64,000 nucleotides of DNA from Typha latifolia (GCA_019914945.1 CM034100.1:18301096-18365095), one strand, 5' to 3'. Shown: positions 51,968-63,214, counted from the first letter of the stretch. The notes: generated by a model from the letters alone, not told the origin. Translations and numbers: made by a program.

Positions 51968-54900
51968 TCACAACTGCAGCCCCTGCCAAATAGCACAAAT
52001 TCCTCAGTATCATGAACAGCCATATCTCACTGCCAGACAATGAACAGAGATGTTTAAGGATATTATTTTTAGATAAAAATTGTTGGGCTTCTTAAATCTT
52101 CCAAAGGCATTTTGACAATCATATATGCATTATGTAATAAAGATGTTAATATTGCATACCGGAGAAGCCTGTATCCATCTTCCACAAATCCAATCATAGT
52201 GAAGCCTCAATTCTTCATGCCCAAATTCCATCTCCTCATTCCAAGTCCTGAAGTACACAATATACCTTGGACCTCTCAGAACCTTTGATACTATTCCTAC
52301 CCACCAGCCATCATTATAGAAGACATCAACTTCTTCAAGTAACTTGAATTCAACAACAGGAGTGTTCGGAGGAGTAGGTCTGATATGTCGTGGACCAACA
52401 GTTTCTGTCAAAAGCTTAGTTTCATCATCAGTTCTCAAATTTTGATACTCCACCAGAAACTTCTTCCCAACTGATTTAACAACAGTTGCTGTGTACCAAG
52501 CTCCACGAAAACCTTCATCATCACTGCTAACTTCAACCTTTCTCCCTTTTACGAATTCAATTTCCAGCACCTTCTGAAATGAAACAGATCAGCAATAACT
52601 ACTATGAAAAGACTACAAAATCAATGTAAGGCCGCATGTTCCAGCAATAAATGATAGTGCATAGTAATTGAAACTAACATAAGCAAAAATGTGATACAAG
52701 CCATTATGATTTTTTTTTATATAGAATGAAGGTGAAATCAACGATGACCCCTGGGGCGCTATGCTACGTATTTAGGATTCAGTAATTGTTTATGTCAAAC
52801 AGGTAGATTTTAGAGATATCAATTGCTACTCTCTGTTATATTAACTTATATATATGACAAAATCTTGGTTTTAAGTTGTTCTTATTTTTCATAATTTAGA
52901 CTTTTCAGCCAAGCTTGAAACTGAATCTCAAAATTTAAGGAGTTATGAAACTGATGTTATTGTAGCTTGATTTGAGAATGAAAGGGCCATTATTTTTTTG
53001 AATATTTGCTAGTTACTCTGCCACTAGTTTTTGGTTACTGTATGCTCGACTGAGATCCCAAACAACACTGTTTATCACTGAGAATATATGTCAACTAAAC
53101 TTTTCTGCCATTAGTATGATAACATGCTGTACTTTTTTGAACTAGCTAGACTCGTGATTTTATGAACAATTTAACAATAGTAAGTAGTGTTCTAAGTAAG
53201 TAACTTTTTATCAGTTTATATTCTATATCAAAAGAATTCAAACTGAGTCTAGATTATCATTTTCACTAACTTTATAGTGAAGGAGTTTAACCCATGTAAA
53301 CTTACCTCTACCAGTTGAAAAACAATGGTCTAAACAACGTTGATTGAAACTAACAGTTGAATTCATATGCTTGTTGGTAGAGATGCAAAAAAGGCAATAA
53401 ATCTAACTAAACAATAAAATAAATCACCATAGCTTCAAATCGGGACAAATAGTAAAAAGAAGTTATCATGATGTAATGGGAAAAAAAATTTGTGTAATAA
53501 TTGACTAATTTTACACAACTCAAATATCAAGATCAATAAGCTACATCAAGGCCATGTTACACAAAAAAAAATTTGCACATAACCACAAATTGACAACTAA
53601 TAAGGAAATAATAATGTGTTCGATCACAATCTATATGGCCCTAAAACATTTTGAGCTGCTATATAGGAATCAGCTATCAGAAGAAATTGTTTTACAAATT
53701 ACAGCAGCAAATAAGCATGGATTATGAACATATATTATATTCAAGGCGCTATCAATGGATGATTTAGAAAAATATATAAGAATGTGTACACAAAGAAACG
53801 ACAAAAATGATATCTAGATGTCTAAACACCAAACTTAGAAATGGATAGTGTGGAACATAAAGGAGAAGATTCTTGTCGAGATTATTCGAACCTGTGATGC
53901 CGGGATCCACTGCCTACAAACCCAATCATAGCGGAGCCTCAGCTTTGTCTGATTGAATTCTATCTCCTTGTCCCAATGTATAGACTTCACTGTATATGAT
54001 GAGCCATCGTGAATCTTGGTGATTACTCCAGGCCACCAGCCATCACCATAGAATGCTTCAACCTCATCAAGCATGCAAAAACTAACACCAGGTTCACGGG
54101 GAGAACAAGGCCTGATGTGTTGCAAGTCGACTATCTCTCTCAGCAACTCTGTGCCAACATCATTTCTCAGATCCATATACTCCACCAAGAAACTGTTCTC
54201 CCAAATCACCTTAGCAATGACAGCAGGGAACCAAGCAACAGCGAAGTTCTCTCTTAGCCGGGCAACTTCAACTTGACTTCCTTTCTCATGCATCAAATTG
54301 GATGATTCCTGCGGATGAAACTGAATGTTAATGCTTATTAACTAGCGCCCAATTTATATACTATAAATTCCCAAACTGTCATTATGTCAAACAGCATGTA
54401 AGCATCAACACCAGTTGCAACGGTAACACGCACATCAGCACCTATTCATGTTCTCATAAGTCCAAATCAACTATATAGTATCTTTCAAGTGAATTTCCAA
54501 AGTTTGGATTATAAACACCACAATTCCTCCCATATTTTAAAAGAAAAGAAGGTTTTAAAGGGAAAGAAGAGCAAAGAAACCCAAGAACCATTGATTCGGG
54601 CAAAACCCATTTGCCATCGACCCACTCCAGATGCGCCCTGAGATCTTCGTGCCCGAAGTCCATCTCCTCCCTCGACGCCGGGAAGCAGACGGCGTACGTC
54701 CTCTTCCTCCCCACGCCCGCCACACTCGTCACGACCCCGACCCACCACGCGTCGTTGTAGGACACGTCGACGACCTGGTAGAGAGTGAATCCCGAGGCGG
54801 CAGCGCGCAGCGGCGGATGGGGGCGGACGTGACGGGCGTCGACGGTCTCCCGGAGAGGGCGAGAGGGGTCGGAGTCATCGACGAAGGCGTCGTAGTCCAC

Positions 54901-55023
54901 GGTGTACCGGCGTTGATTGGGCATGGAGCGGACGACACGGGCGGCGAAGTAGGCGCCGCGGAATCCATCCTCGTCGCTGCTGACCTCCACCTCGTCCCCC
55001 GTAATGAAGTCCAACGATGGCAT
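51968..55023 (-). CDS. protein with three tandem Agenet (Tudor-like) units
   Basis: Minus-strand exons 55023-54589, 54308-53892, 52573-52160 and 51982-51968 give 426 residues. Each of the first three exons encodes one double-Agenet unit of about 140 residues (1-145, 146-284, 285-422). Shared marks are the HIRP or HVRP step and the WW motif (SYNDAWWVGV, FYGDGWWPGV, FYNDGWWVGI), and each unit ends near GKW, RQW or GRW. All three introns are phase 0, so the units look like copies of one exon. Agenet domains are plant relatives of Tudor domains and read methylated or other histone marks; related DUF724 proteins link chromatin or RNA to transport. The DUF724 C-terminal helical domain is absent. 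The last exon (GLQL, stop) is the best splice solution but is weakly supported. Exon 1 is very GC-rich. Confidence 0.82.
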
Positions 55024-55362
55024 CTCTACCCCTCCACCTACTAGGGTGAGGCTTCTCCAGCTCTGATGTTATGGTTACTATTTTTGGCGGGAAACGGAAG
55101 GCAAGAGGAAAGAAGACGGATAGCGTGGAAAACAAAGGAGATGAAGTTAGTGCGGTCACCGGAGGTGAAAAAGTTTCTTTTAATAGGGGCATTTTGCATT
55201 CAACACCCTTATATTCAAACATATAATTAAAGGTTCAAAGTGCAATTCTTTACGTAAATTTCTGCTGCGGATTGCCGGAAAGATGTTTGCAAAAATGCCC
55301 AGAAGGGGTTTACAGCACCTAATAAAAGCAGAGTAGAGATATTTCCCTAAGAACGAAGAGAA
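55024..55362. promoter_or_regulatory. divergent promoter shared by the Agenet and NFU genes
   Basis: Only 339 bases separate the two start codons, which point away from each other, so both promoters and leaders must share this stretch. No strong TATA box is seen on either strand. Confidence 0.55.
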
Positions 55363-57632
55363 ATGGAGTCCTTGGCCACCGCAGCCTTGCCGCGAGTCCC
55401 AAGCCTCTCATCCTTGAGATCGCTTCCTCGTTCTCGTTCTCGTCCTCCTCCTCCCTTGTTTCGAGTCCGCCACCATTCTCGTCCTTCTCGGGTCATACGG
55501 ACTTTTGTTTCGTCGCCCTTTTCGAATGCTTCGGAAGCTGCGGGAGTTGAGTCTTCGTCGTCCCCCGGGCTGTACTCAGCGAAGGTGTATGAGCTCAACG
55601 CGGAGAACGTGAATTGGGTGTTGGAGGACGTCCGCCCTTATCTCATCGCCGATGGGGGGAACGTTGATGTGGTCTCAGTGGAAGATGGAGTTATCTCGCT
55701 CAAGCTCCAAGGTCTGTCTTTTTGTGCTGTTTGAATCAAATCTCTTGCTTTTGAACAATTTTTTGTGCTGGGTTTGAGGGAATTAGGATTTTTTTTTTCC
55801 GGAGTGGTTCTTCCTTCTTCAATCTGGAAAATGTTAACCTTTAGTGGGCTTGATTTCGTGGAGAATTTTCATCTCCAAGCTGGGTTTTTTAATCATTTTG
55901 GGAAATCCAGCATTGGTTGATTTAAACGGGCTTCGAAGTAATCAAACTTGAGGCATGAAATTCATCCCTTGTGCGTTGATCGGACCGCGGAATTTGAGTA
56001 CTTCTGGATGGAAACTGAATTTGGATATCTTGCAGGATTTCGGTTGATTGAGAATGGATTTCTAAATTAACGGGAAGCATTTGTCTTTCATGTAAATTGG
56101 TCTTAGTTATGAGCATTTGTTGGTGGAGATGGAATTCTAAATCGTAAATTCTCTAATGCACAATGAAAAATTGGTGGATTTTAATCCCTTATGTTGCCAA
56201 CATATTATTATCTGACTTCAGTTAAATTTGCCTGAAGAAATCTTTCCACTTTTATTTAATTTTAGATTCCTGGTACGTTAGATGCATAACCTTGTAATGA
56301 CGTGAATGGATTATGAATTGGAGGTATGTTGGCTGTGTAAAGGGGGAAGTAGTTCTGAATGAAATACTTTCATCATGGTATAACTATGGGCATTGATGTC
56401 TTTGAAATACCAAGTTTTATCTATACATCTACTAGCAACATGGTGGAAGGAAAAGTTTCATCAATGCTAGATTGTCGGAATGATGATAGTGAACCATAGA
56501 AAGAAAGCTGAATAAGTAACTACTTCCTGTGTGGTTCAAGCCAACAGCTTTTAATGAGATCCTAGCACGCACAAGAAAAGTGGAACACACAACAACCTCT
56601 ATTTTGGATTCTAAGATGGCATCGCAGAAGACAAGTTCTTACTTGTAGGATTCTTTGGAAGTAGGGTATTTAGAGATCTAGGTAGTTATGACGATGCTTT
56701 GATGACAAATTTTATTAGCAAAATTATGCCATGCAGCATACTTCATTCTTGTGTTGACTAGTTAGAAATGTCGAAGAGTGTAGCACAAACGGTGAAATTC
56801 TTACAGAAATTAGGCTGTCAAATTTCTGCACCTATACTAGAGATAACTTGTGTAGCATCAATTATCCTACAATCGTGCCTTTTGAATTAAAAGAACATAA
56901 AACCTTTGCTGTTGCTGGTAAGAGTCCATGTCATACCACAAGAATGTCGCTGTAATGGTTACTGAGTTGCTTCTTTGCTTACCTGGCAGACAGTTTCACG
57001 CATAGGGTGCACTTACAGACATATGCTACCAAGAGTGTAGCTATAATCTGAACAAAACCGGTTATTCACTTGCTTTATGGAGCACATGTAGAGTGCAAGT
57101 TCATAAGCTCTGGTTAACCGTTCATGTTGGTCTGTTTGTTGTGTTGGTCCTATAAATAGGATTCTTTTTGCTCATTCATTTTCAATTTCTCTGAACAGCC
57201 GTTCTTTCTTTCTTTTTTTTTGGCATTACAGGAGCCTGTGGAAGCTGTCCTAGCTCAACAACGACCATGAAGATGGGAATTGAGCGAGTTTTGAAGGAGA
57301 AGTTTGGGGAAGCAATCAAAGATATCCGCCAAGTTTTCGACGAATCACAGATTGAAACGACAGCCGAGGTGAGTAGTTCATCTAACATGATACAGAATAA
57401 GATAATACTGGGTTCTAACGTAGATTGGAATCATTGATTGCAGGCAGTGGACAACCATTTGGATATACTGAGACCCGCAATCAAGAATTATGGCGGCAGT
57501 GTGGAAGTTGTTTCCGTAAATGGTGGTGATTGCCACATCAAGTATGTGGGACCTGATTCCATAGCCAGCGGCATCAAAGCAGCTATCAAGGAAAAATTTC
57601 CGGACATCATCAATGTTTCTTTCACCAGCTAG
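55363..57632 (+). CDS. NFU: plastid NFU iron-sulfur cluster scaffold
   Basis: Three exons, 55363-55711, 57232-57368 and 57444-57632, giving 224 residues. The first 65 or so residues are rich in Ser, Arg and Pro with almost no acidic residues, as in a chloroplast transit peptide. The first NifU C-terminal domain (VNWVLEDVRPYLIADGGNVD to GVISLKLQ) carries the CXXC scaffold motif, C119 and C122 in GACGSCPSS. A second, degenerate NFU domain (LDILRPAIKNYGGSVEVV to IINVSFTS) lacks CXXC. This two-domain layout is that of plant NFU1/2/3, which assemble and deliver 4Fe-4S or 2Fe-2S clusters, for example to photosystem I proteins. The CXXC segment begins exon 2 after an intron of about 1.5 kb. Confidence 0.93.
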
Positions 57633-58772
57633 TTTTGTTGAATTACACCTCATGGGTTTAGGAAAAACTAATCGAAACCAGATAAAAGGGGAGAAGAATG
57701 CCTGATTATGATGTATAAGTCTACTATAATTTCCCTCAACAGGAGAAGATAATCTTGATGGTATTTCTTGTGTGCTTGTTGCATGATAATATTGTGCGGA
57801 TAGGTTGGAGAAGTACTGTATAATAAACATCTTATATTAGTATGGACATAAGTATGACACAATATGCCGTGCAAAATTTATCTTACTTGTAATTAAATTA
57901 TTTCATTGATAGCTTTCGCCATAAGATTTTAATGACCATGCTATCATTTTTCCAAATAGACCTCTTTACTGGGCCAATGTGTAAGAGAAATTTGTATAGT
58001 ACGAGATGAATCAAATCAAAATAAATGGCAATATATAAAATAATAATTTCTCCGTAAAGGTAAAGGTAAAGCTACTAATTAATTCTTAAAATTTTTGTCG
58101 GTGCAAGGCCAGAAATTGAAACACGTTGATTACTCTTCAAAGTATATATATATATATATATTGCTTTCACTATCGAATTTTTAAGTACTATATTTTCATA
58201 GGACCAATCACTAACCTCAAGATCAAGAATAAAGATTGAAGTAAGTAATCTTATTTAAAAGAAAGAAAAAAAAAGAATTGAAAATAAGAGAATTGAATTA
58301 TATTTATATTTAAGGTGTTTTTCTTTCCCTCTGTTTTAAAGAGTTTTAGAGATGTATTTATTAGAAATGTGTATCTTTTCATAAGGGGGTACATTCCATA
58401 CGAAATAACATTCTCTAGCCTAATTAGAGCCGTTGTTTTTATGATTAGTGGTCAAACGCTCTTTTTAGATTGTTCCAACTCCTAATAGAGGGTTCTCCGA
58501 CATCTCCTTATATAAGAGATGCAATCCTACTCCTCTTCGTTCCTACCAATGTGGAACTAAACTAAAGAACTGATCATTTCCCTCTCCAAGTGAGCTTATC
58601 TAAAGTTCTAGAGAAAAGTTTAAATTTCACCAACTGTCATTTAAACGCTTACCTTTTATGACAACAACTTTAAGAAAATATAACTGGCACTGTCAAAAAG
58701 TTTGCTGCTTCTAACGTTACTGTAGTTCTTTTGACCACCACTGGATAACCACTCATATGATACCGTGTCTTC
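57633..58772. other. intergenic between NFU and the first UGT
   Basis: NFU 3' flank, then AT-rich DNA with an (AT)n tract at about 58143-58160, leading into the UGT promoter. No gene recognised. Confidence 0.5.
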
Positions 58773-58780
58773 TATAAATA
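58773..58780 (+). promoter_or_regulatory. TATA box of the first UGT gene
   Basis: TATAAATA in TCTTCTATAAATACGCC, 109 bases upstream of the start codon, followed by a CT-rich leader. Confidence 0.55.
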
Positions 58781-58881
58781 CGCCAGTTAATCCACCACTT
58801 CTCATTGCTCACCTTGACTCCATAACTTCACTAGTCTCTACCTCTCTCTCTCTCTGTCTCTTTCCCACAACGCATTAACAA

Positions 58882-60219
58882 ATGGAGGAGGAGGAGAAGA
58901 GTGATAGACTTCACATTGTGGTGATCCCATGGGTTGGCTTCACCCACGTCAGCCCCTTCTTTGAGCTCTCCAAGCGTATGGCCCAACTCGGCCATCACAT
59001 CTCCTTCATCTCCACGAAGCCCAACATAGAAAGGCTCGCATCCGACCATTCAAGTGCAAGTCCAAGTCCAAGTCCAAGCCCATCAATCCAGTTGGTCCCC
59101 CTCCCAGGAGAGGACTTGGACTCTCTCCAAGAGCCCTTCACGGACTTCCTTAGGAATTCCTCCCCTCCTCCAGATTGGATCCTCTTCGAATTCTTTGCCT
59201 ACTGGGCCACCAGCATCGCCGCGAGGCTCGGCATCCGGTGCGCCCTAGTGAGCCCATATGGTGCGGCGGCGAATGGCTTCATCTGGCCTACCATGCGCCT
59301 CAATTCCAAACCCGAAATCGGTGCGGTCACCGCTCCCCTCGATTGGGTCCCATTCACTACCACAGTGGCCTACCGTACTCACGAGGCCCGACGAATATTG
59401 GACCTTATATTTGGGACCGACGCCTCCGGCCTTATGGGGAATTACCGGGTGCGGTTATCGGTAACCCAGTGCGATGTGGTCGCGTTGCGAAGCTGCGGCG
59501 AGCTCGAGCCCGAGTGGCTGCAGCTCCTGCCGCAATTGTACCACAAGCCGGTGGTCCCCCTCGGCCACTTCCCACCGACCGACTCGGGTAGTAGTCTAAC
59601 GGAAGATTGGGAGGAGGCCTTCGCTTGGCTAGATGAGCAGCAACTCGGCTCGGTTGTCTACGTTGCATTCGGAAGTGAGCTCGACTTGAGCCAAGACCAA
59701 GTGGATCAGCTGGCCCATGGGTTGGAACAAGCTAACTTACCATTCCTATGGGCTTTCAGAAGCTCAAAAGGGGAGAAGCCTAATACGCTCCCATATGGGT
59801 TCGAGGGACGGATACGTGGAGGATTTGGTTTCGTGCGAACCGGATGGGCCCCGCAAGTTAGGATACTCGGCCATCCATCTGTTGGTGGGTTCTTAACGCA
59901 CTGCGGGTGGAACTCACTTGTCGAGGCCCTTCAGTTTGGGCTGGGCCTGGTGTTGCTGCCCCTGGCATATGACCAAGGCCTTAATGCTAGGCTCATGGCG
60001 GACAAGGGGATAGGGCTGGAGATCCCGAGGAACGACGAGGATGGATACTTTTCTGGTGCTGACGTGGCTAAGATGTTGAGGTCGGTCATGGTGGAGCCAA
60101 GGGGGAAGGAGTTGAGGGATAGAGCCAAGGAGTTAAAGGGCGTTCTCGGAAGCAAAGAGTTGCATGACAAATATGTGAGGGAATTTATTGAGTTTCTCAA
60201 AGAAAACAAGAATAGCTAG
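58882..60219 (+). CDS. UGT91: UDP-glycosyltransferase, UGT91 family, copy 1
   Basis: An intronless protein of 445 residues. The N-terminus (VVIPWVGFTHVSPFFELSKR) holds the candidate catalytic histidine, H22. The C-terminal PSPG sugar-donor box runs from W322 to Q365 with HCGWNS at 340-345 and ends DQ. The N-terminal and PSPG context match UGT91, a family that commonly extends a sugar chain on flavonoid or triterpenoid/steroid glycosides using UDP-rhamnose, glucose or other donors. Substrate and sugar cannot be deduced here. The usual Pro in the PSPG segment FGRPLVLLP is replaced (FGLGLVLLP). A short Ser-Pro stretch (residues 58-68) comes from an AGTCCA-type micro-repeat and is absent from copy 2. 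Tandem with copy 2 in the same direction, 642 bases apart. Confidence 0.92.
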   Translation: MEEEEKSDRLHIVVIPWVGFTHVSPFFELSKRMAQLGHHISFISTKPNIERLASDHSSASPSPSPSPSIQLVPLPGEDLDSLQEPFTDFLRNSSPPPDWILFEFFAYWATSIAARLGIRCALVSPYGAAANGFIWPTMRLNSKPEIGAVTAPLDWVPFTTTVAYRTHEARRILDLIFGTDASGLMGNYRVRLSVTQCDVVALRSCGELEPEWLQLLPQLYHKPVVPLGHFPPTDSGSSLTEDWEEAFAWLDEQQLGSVVYVAFGSELDLSQDQVDQLAHGLEQANLPFLWAFRSSKGEKPNTLPYGFEGRIRGGFGFVRTGWAPQVRILGHPSVGGFLTHCGWNSLVEALQFGLGLVLLPLAYDQGLNARLMADKGIGLEIPRNDEDGYFSGADVAKMLRSVMVEPRGKELRDRAKELKGVLGSKELHDKYVREFIEFLKENKNS

Positions 60220-60380
60220 AAGTGCAACTCAATGTGGTATTGGTAGGAAAAAAAAATTGAAGGTTAAAAAGTTTGTCAGAGATGCATGCATGTAACCAAA
60301 CAATTATCTTCCTTAGCATCTTAATAAAAATAATATATATATATATATAAACTTGACTAGTCAACGACTGGCGTGTTTGT

Positions 60381-60691
60381 GCCTACCATGCATGTTGACA
60401 CGTGTCCAGCACTGCAGTTACTGCATTAATATGACTTGTAACGGACGAGGTGAGGCCGTTCTTGGAAGCGAAGAGCTGCATCATGCATGCATGCATGCCT
60501 GCCAAATATAAGTGAGGGAACTCGTGGAGTATCTAAAAGGAAACAAGCATGGGAGCCAGCAAAGCAACTGACTGCACAATTGGTAGAAAAAAAGGAGTAT
60601 GGTTTACCAGTCAAATGCAGCTACCATGCATGATGACACATGTGTAGCATAGCAGTTACTGACGAGGTTTTCTCCTCAGCTTGTAACGGCC
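60381..60691 (+). repeat. duplicated UGT upstream block
   Basis: A block at about 60381-60444 (CTACCATGCATGTTGACACG, then CAGTTACTG and CTTGTAACGG) recurs at about 60619-60691 (CTACCATGCATGATGACACA, CAGTTACTG, CTTGTAACGG) just upstream of UGT copy 2. The first block runs directly into a UGT tail relic, showing that both derive from duplicated promoter-gene units. Confidence 0.7.
60452..60600 (+). pseudogene. relic 3' end of a third UGT91 copy
   Basis: Lies between the two intact UGTs. It begins with sequence encoding VLGSEELH, as near the end of both neighbours (VLGSKELHDKYVREFIEFLK and VLGSQELHDQYVRKFVEYLK), is then interrupted by an expanded CATG run and frame break, and resumes as VRELVEYLKGNKHG before a stop. 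The following bases resemble the 3'-UTR of copy 1 (ATTGGTAG then A-rich). Everything upstream in the coding sequence is missing. A promoter-like block directly precedes it, so the gene body was probably deleted. No functional product is expected. Confidence 0.75.
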
Positions 60692-60752
60692 AAAGTCAAG
60701 CAAAGCATGCACGGAACATGTGACTGCGGTGACACCAACTACTGCGTGTCTC

Positions 60753-60758
60753 TATAAA
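60753..60758 (+). promoter_or_regulatory. TATA box of the second UGT gene
   Basis: TATAAA in GTGTCTCTATAAACACG, 109 bases upstream of the start codon, the same spacing as in copy 1. Confidence 0.55.
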
Positions 60759-60861
60759 CACGTACTCTTGTCAGTGCTCCAAGTCCCATGCCACCCACCC
60801 CCCCACCCCCACAAACCTCACTAACTAGCTCTCTCACTTTCCAAGTTCCAAAGCATCAACA

Positions 60862-62193
60862 ATGGAGAAGGGTGATAGGCTCCACATAGTCGTGCTCCCG
60901 TGGCTCGGCTTTAGCCACCTCAACCCCTTCTTCGAGCTCTCCAATCGTATAGCCCAACTGGGTCATTGCATCTCCTTCGTCTCCACTAAGCCCGTCATAG
61001 AAAGGCTAGCCTTAGTCCACTCAATCCGAAGCCCATTAATCCACTTGGTCCCTCTCCCAGGGGAGGACATCGACTCCCTGGAAGGCCCCTTAATGGGCTT
61101 CCTTGAGTGGGCCTCCCCTGCTCCAGACTGGATCCTGATCGACTTCGCCTCTTACTGGGCCACGCGCATCGCCGCGGGGCTCGGCATCCGGTGCGCACTC
61201 GTCAACCTTATCGGGGCAGCGCCCAATGCCTTCATGTGGCCCACGATGTGCATGCGGTCTCGGCCTCAGCCCGAGCGCCTAACTGGGCCACCCCGATGGG
61301 TCCCCTTTGCGACACCGCTGGCATATCGGACCCACGAGGCCAGGCAAGTATTGAGCCAATTATTCGACGTCGATGATTCCGGGCTCACGCTTGGTTATCG
61401 GGTATGGTCATCCATAACGGAGTCCGATCTCGTTGCGATGCGAAGCTGCACCGAACTAGAGCCAGAATGGTTCGACCTCCTACCGCAGTTATACAACAAG
61501 CCGGTCCTCGCACTCGGCCACTTCCCACCGAATGACTCAGCCGCTGTCGGTGGTTTAACCAAGAACTGGGAGGAAGCTTTCGCATGGCTCGACAAGCAGG
61601 AAGTTGGCTCAGTAGTTTACGTTGCGTTGGGAAGCGAGCTCTACTTGAGCCGACAGCAACTGCACGAGCTGGCTAATGGGCTGGAATTAGCCCAGCTGCC
61701 TTTTATATGGGCCTTGAGAATCACAGAAGAAGACAAGACTGATGGGCTTCCTGACGGGTTTCAGAATCGAACACAGGGCCGTGGGATTGTGCTGCAAGAT
61801 TGGGCCCCACAAGTTAGGGTACTGGCACATCCATCCGTTGGTGGATTCCTGACCCACTGCGGTTGGAACTCGCTGGTGGAGGCCCTACAGTTTGGATTGA
61901 GCCTAGTTTTGCTGCCATTGGCCTATGATCAAGGGCTTTATGCAAGGCTCCTGGTGCACAAGGGGATAGGAGCCGAGGTCCCCAGGAACGACGACGACGG
62001 AATTTTCACCGCAGCTGACGTGGCTAAGACCTTGAGGTTGGTCATGGTAGACTCAGAAGGGAAGGCTTTGAGAGATAAAGCTAAGGAGATGAAGGGTGTT
62101 CTTGGGAGCCAAGAGCTGCATGACCAATACGTGAGGAAATTTGTGGAGTATTTGAAAGCAAACAGGCATCCAAAGATGAAACTTCGAGAGTAA
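60862..62193 (+). CDS. UGT91: UDP-glycosyltransferase, UGT91 family, copy 2
   Basis: An intronless protein of 443 residues, clearly a tandem paralogue of the gene at 58882-60219: shared blocks include KPVIERL/KPNIERL, HLVPLPGED/QLVPLPGED, GLGIRCALV/RLGIRCALV and SVGGFLTHCGWNSLVEALQF. The candidate catalytic histidine is H19 (WLGFSHLNPFF) and the PSPG box runs from W314 to Q357. The PSPG Pro is also replaced (FGLSLVLLP), so this change predates the duplication. Acceptor-pocket residues in the N-terminal half differ more than the donor domain, which suggests altered acceptor preference (inference). The C-terminus is extended by a basic tail (NRHPKMKLRE). All blocks are intact and no stop or frameshift is seen. 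Confidence 0.92.
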   Translation: MEKGDRLHIVVLPWLGFSHLNPFFELSNRIAQLGHCISFVSTKPVIERLALVHSIRSPLIHLVPLPGEDIDSLEGPLMGFLEWASPAPDWILIDFASYWATRIAAGLGIRCALVNLIGAAPNAFMWPTMCMRSRPQPERLTGPPRWVPFATPLAYRTHEARQVLSQLFDVDDSGLTLGYRVWSSITESDLVAMRSCTELEPEWFDLLPQLYNKPVLALGHFPPNDSAAVGGLTKNWEEAFAWLDKQEVGSVVYVALGSELYLSRQQLHELANGLELAQLPFIWALRITEEDKTDGLPDGFQNRTQGRGIVLQDWAPQVRVLAHPSVGGFLTHCGWNSLVEALQFGLSLVLLPLAYDQGLYARLLVHKGIGAEVPRNDDDGIFTAADVAKTLRLVMVDSEGKALRDKAKEMKGVLGSQELHDQYVRKFVEYLKANRHPKMKLRE

Positions 62194-62739
62194 TGTAACC
62201 TTAATGAGCTATTACATAACTTGGGCTATGGCTGAACTGAATGCAGCCCAAATTTACAAAGTTAGAGATTGAAGCATATTGCCTTCACTGACATCCATTG
62301 AGCCCTTCCCAAAATTGCAGGGACTAGGCGGTAATAAGTGGGGAAATCTATTGCATTGTGACAATATCGTGGTCCATCAAATTGGTCAAACAAATCAATG
62401 TAGAAGTTATGATGCTTGTAAATTGTGGTGAATATCGACCATCTACGCCACAGCTATTGTTTAGTTATTTGGCTTAGAGTTAGAACATGAGTTCCACCCA
62501 ATGGTACATGAAGCGATGAACATGGGGGAGGTACAAGAGAAGCAGGACCAGTTTGGGAATGTGGGAAAGAAGCAGGGGCATTTAAGAAGTTGGTCCTGCG
62601 TATAATGAAAGGTCTCCGTCAATCTATCTGTTTCGCCTGCATGTGGATATGAATTTCACGTGAGAGAAGGAAAGTTCCAAAACTAGCAGCAATACAAACA
62701 AAGGGATAGAATCTTCGGGAAGTGAGAATTACACGAAGA

Positions 62740-62741
<2 letters not shown>

Positions 62742-62800
<59 letters not shown>
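62742..62800. repeat. compound (AT)n (AG)n microsatellite
   Basis: About 14 AT units followed directly by 15 AG units. The length suggests high mutability. Confidence 0.9.
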
Positions 62801-62804
<4 letters not shown>

Positions 62805-63069
62805 GATTGCGAGGGAGAGGTAACTCTGAGTGGAAAAGGGCAGTAAACCATGTAGTGATACGGTTACTGTACATTATTTCTACTATAGATGTTGGTAGTA
62901 ACTGTGGGAATTTAATAGCTCTTGTTTTCATACCATTGTTAAGTAACATCCATTGAAGTCAAGGCCTGGGAAGGGTCTCTTTCATACAGATTGTAGTCAC
63001 TAGTGGAGTCTTGAAGAAGCTAATGGTTGCTTTTACTAGTCTCAGAGATCCTGCACAACCACAGGGAGA

Positions 63070-63071
<2 letters not shown>

Positions 63072-63105
<34 letters not shown>
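63072..63105. repeat. (AT)n microsatellite
   Basis: About 17 AT units in AT-rich intergenic DNA. Confidence 0.9.
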
Positions 63106-63108
<3 letters not shown>

Positions 63109-63176
63109 TATTTTAGCATGTACATATCTATCCTTTTCCTACAAATCAAGTCAGAGCAAACATTTCACTATTCTTA

Positions 63177-63212
<36 letters not shown>
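63177..63212. repeat. (AAT)n microsatellite
   Basis: About 12 uninterrupted trinucleotide units, followed by a diverged ATG ATA continuation. Confidence 0.9.

Positions 63213-63214
<2 letters not shown>

Noticed and set aside
54631..55044. 137-codon plus-strand frame opposite the first Agenet exon
   Set aside because: Shadow of GC-rich coding DNA on the other strand; no homology pattern, whereas the minus strand shows clear Agenet motifs.
60479..60500. CATG repeat as an RY (seed-specific) promoter element
   Set aside because: It lies inside the frame-broken UGT relic and is better explained as local slippage within dead coding sequence.
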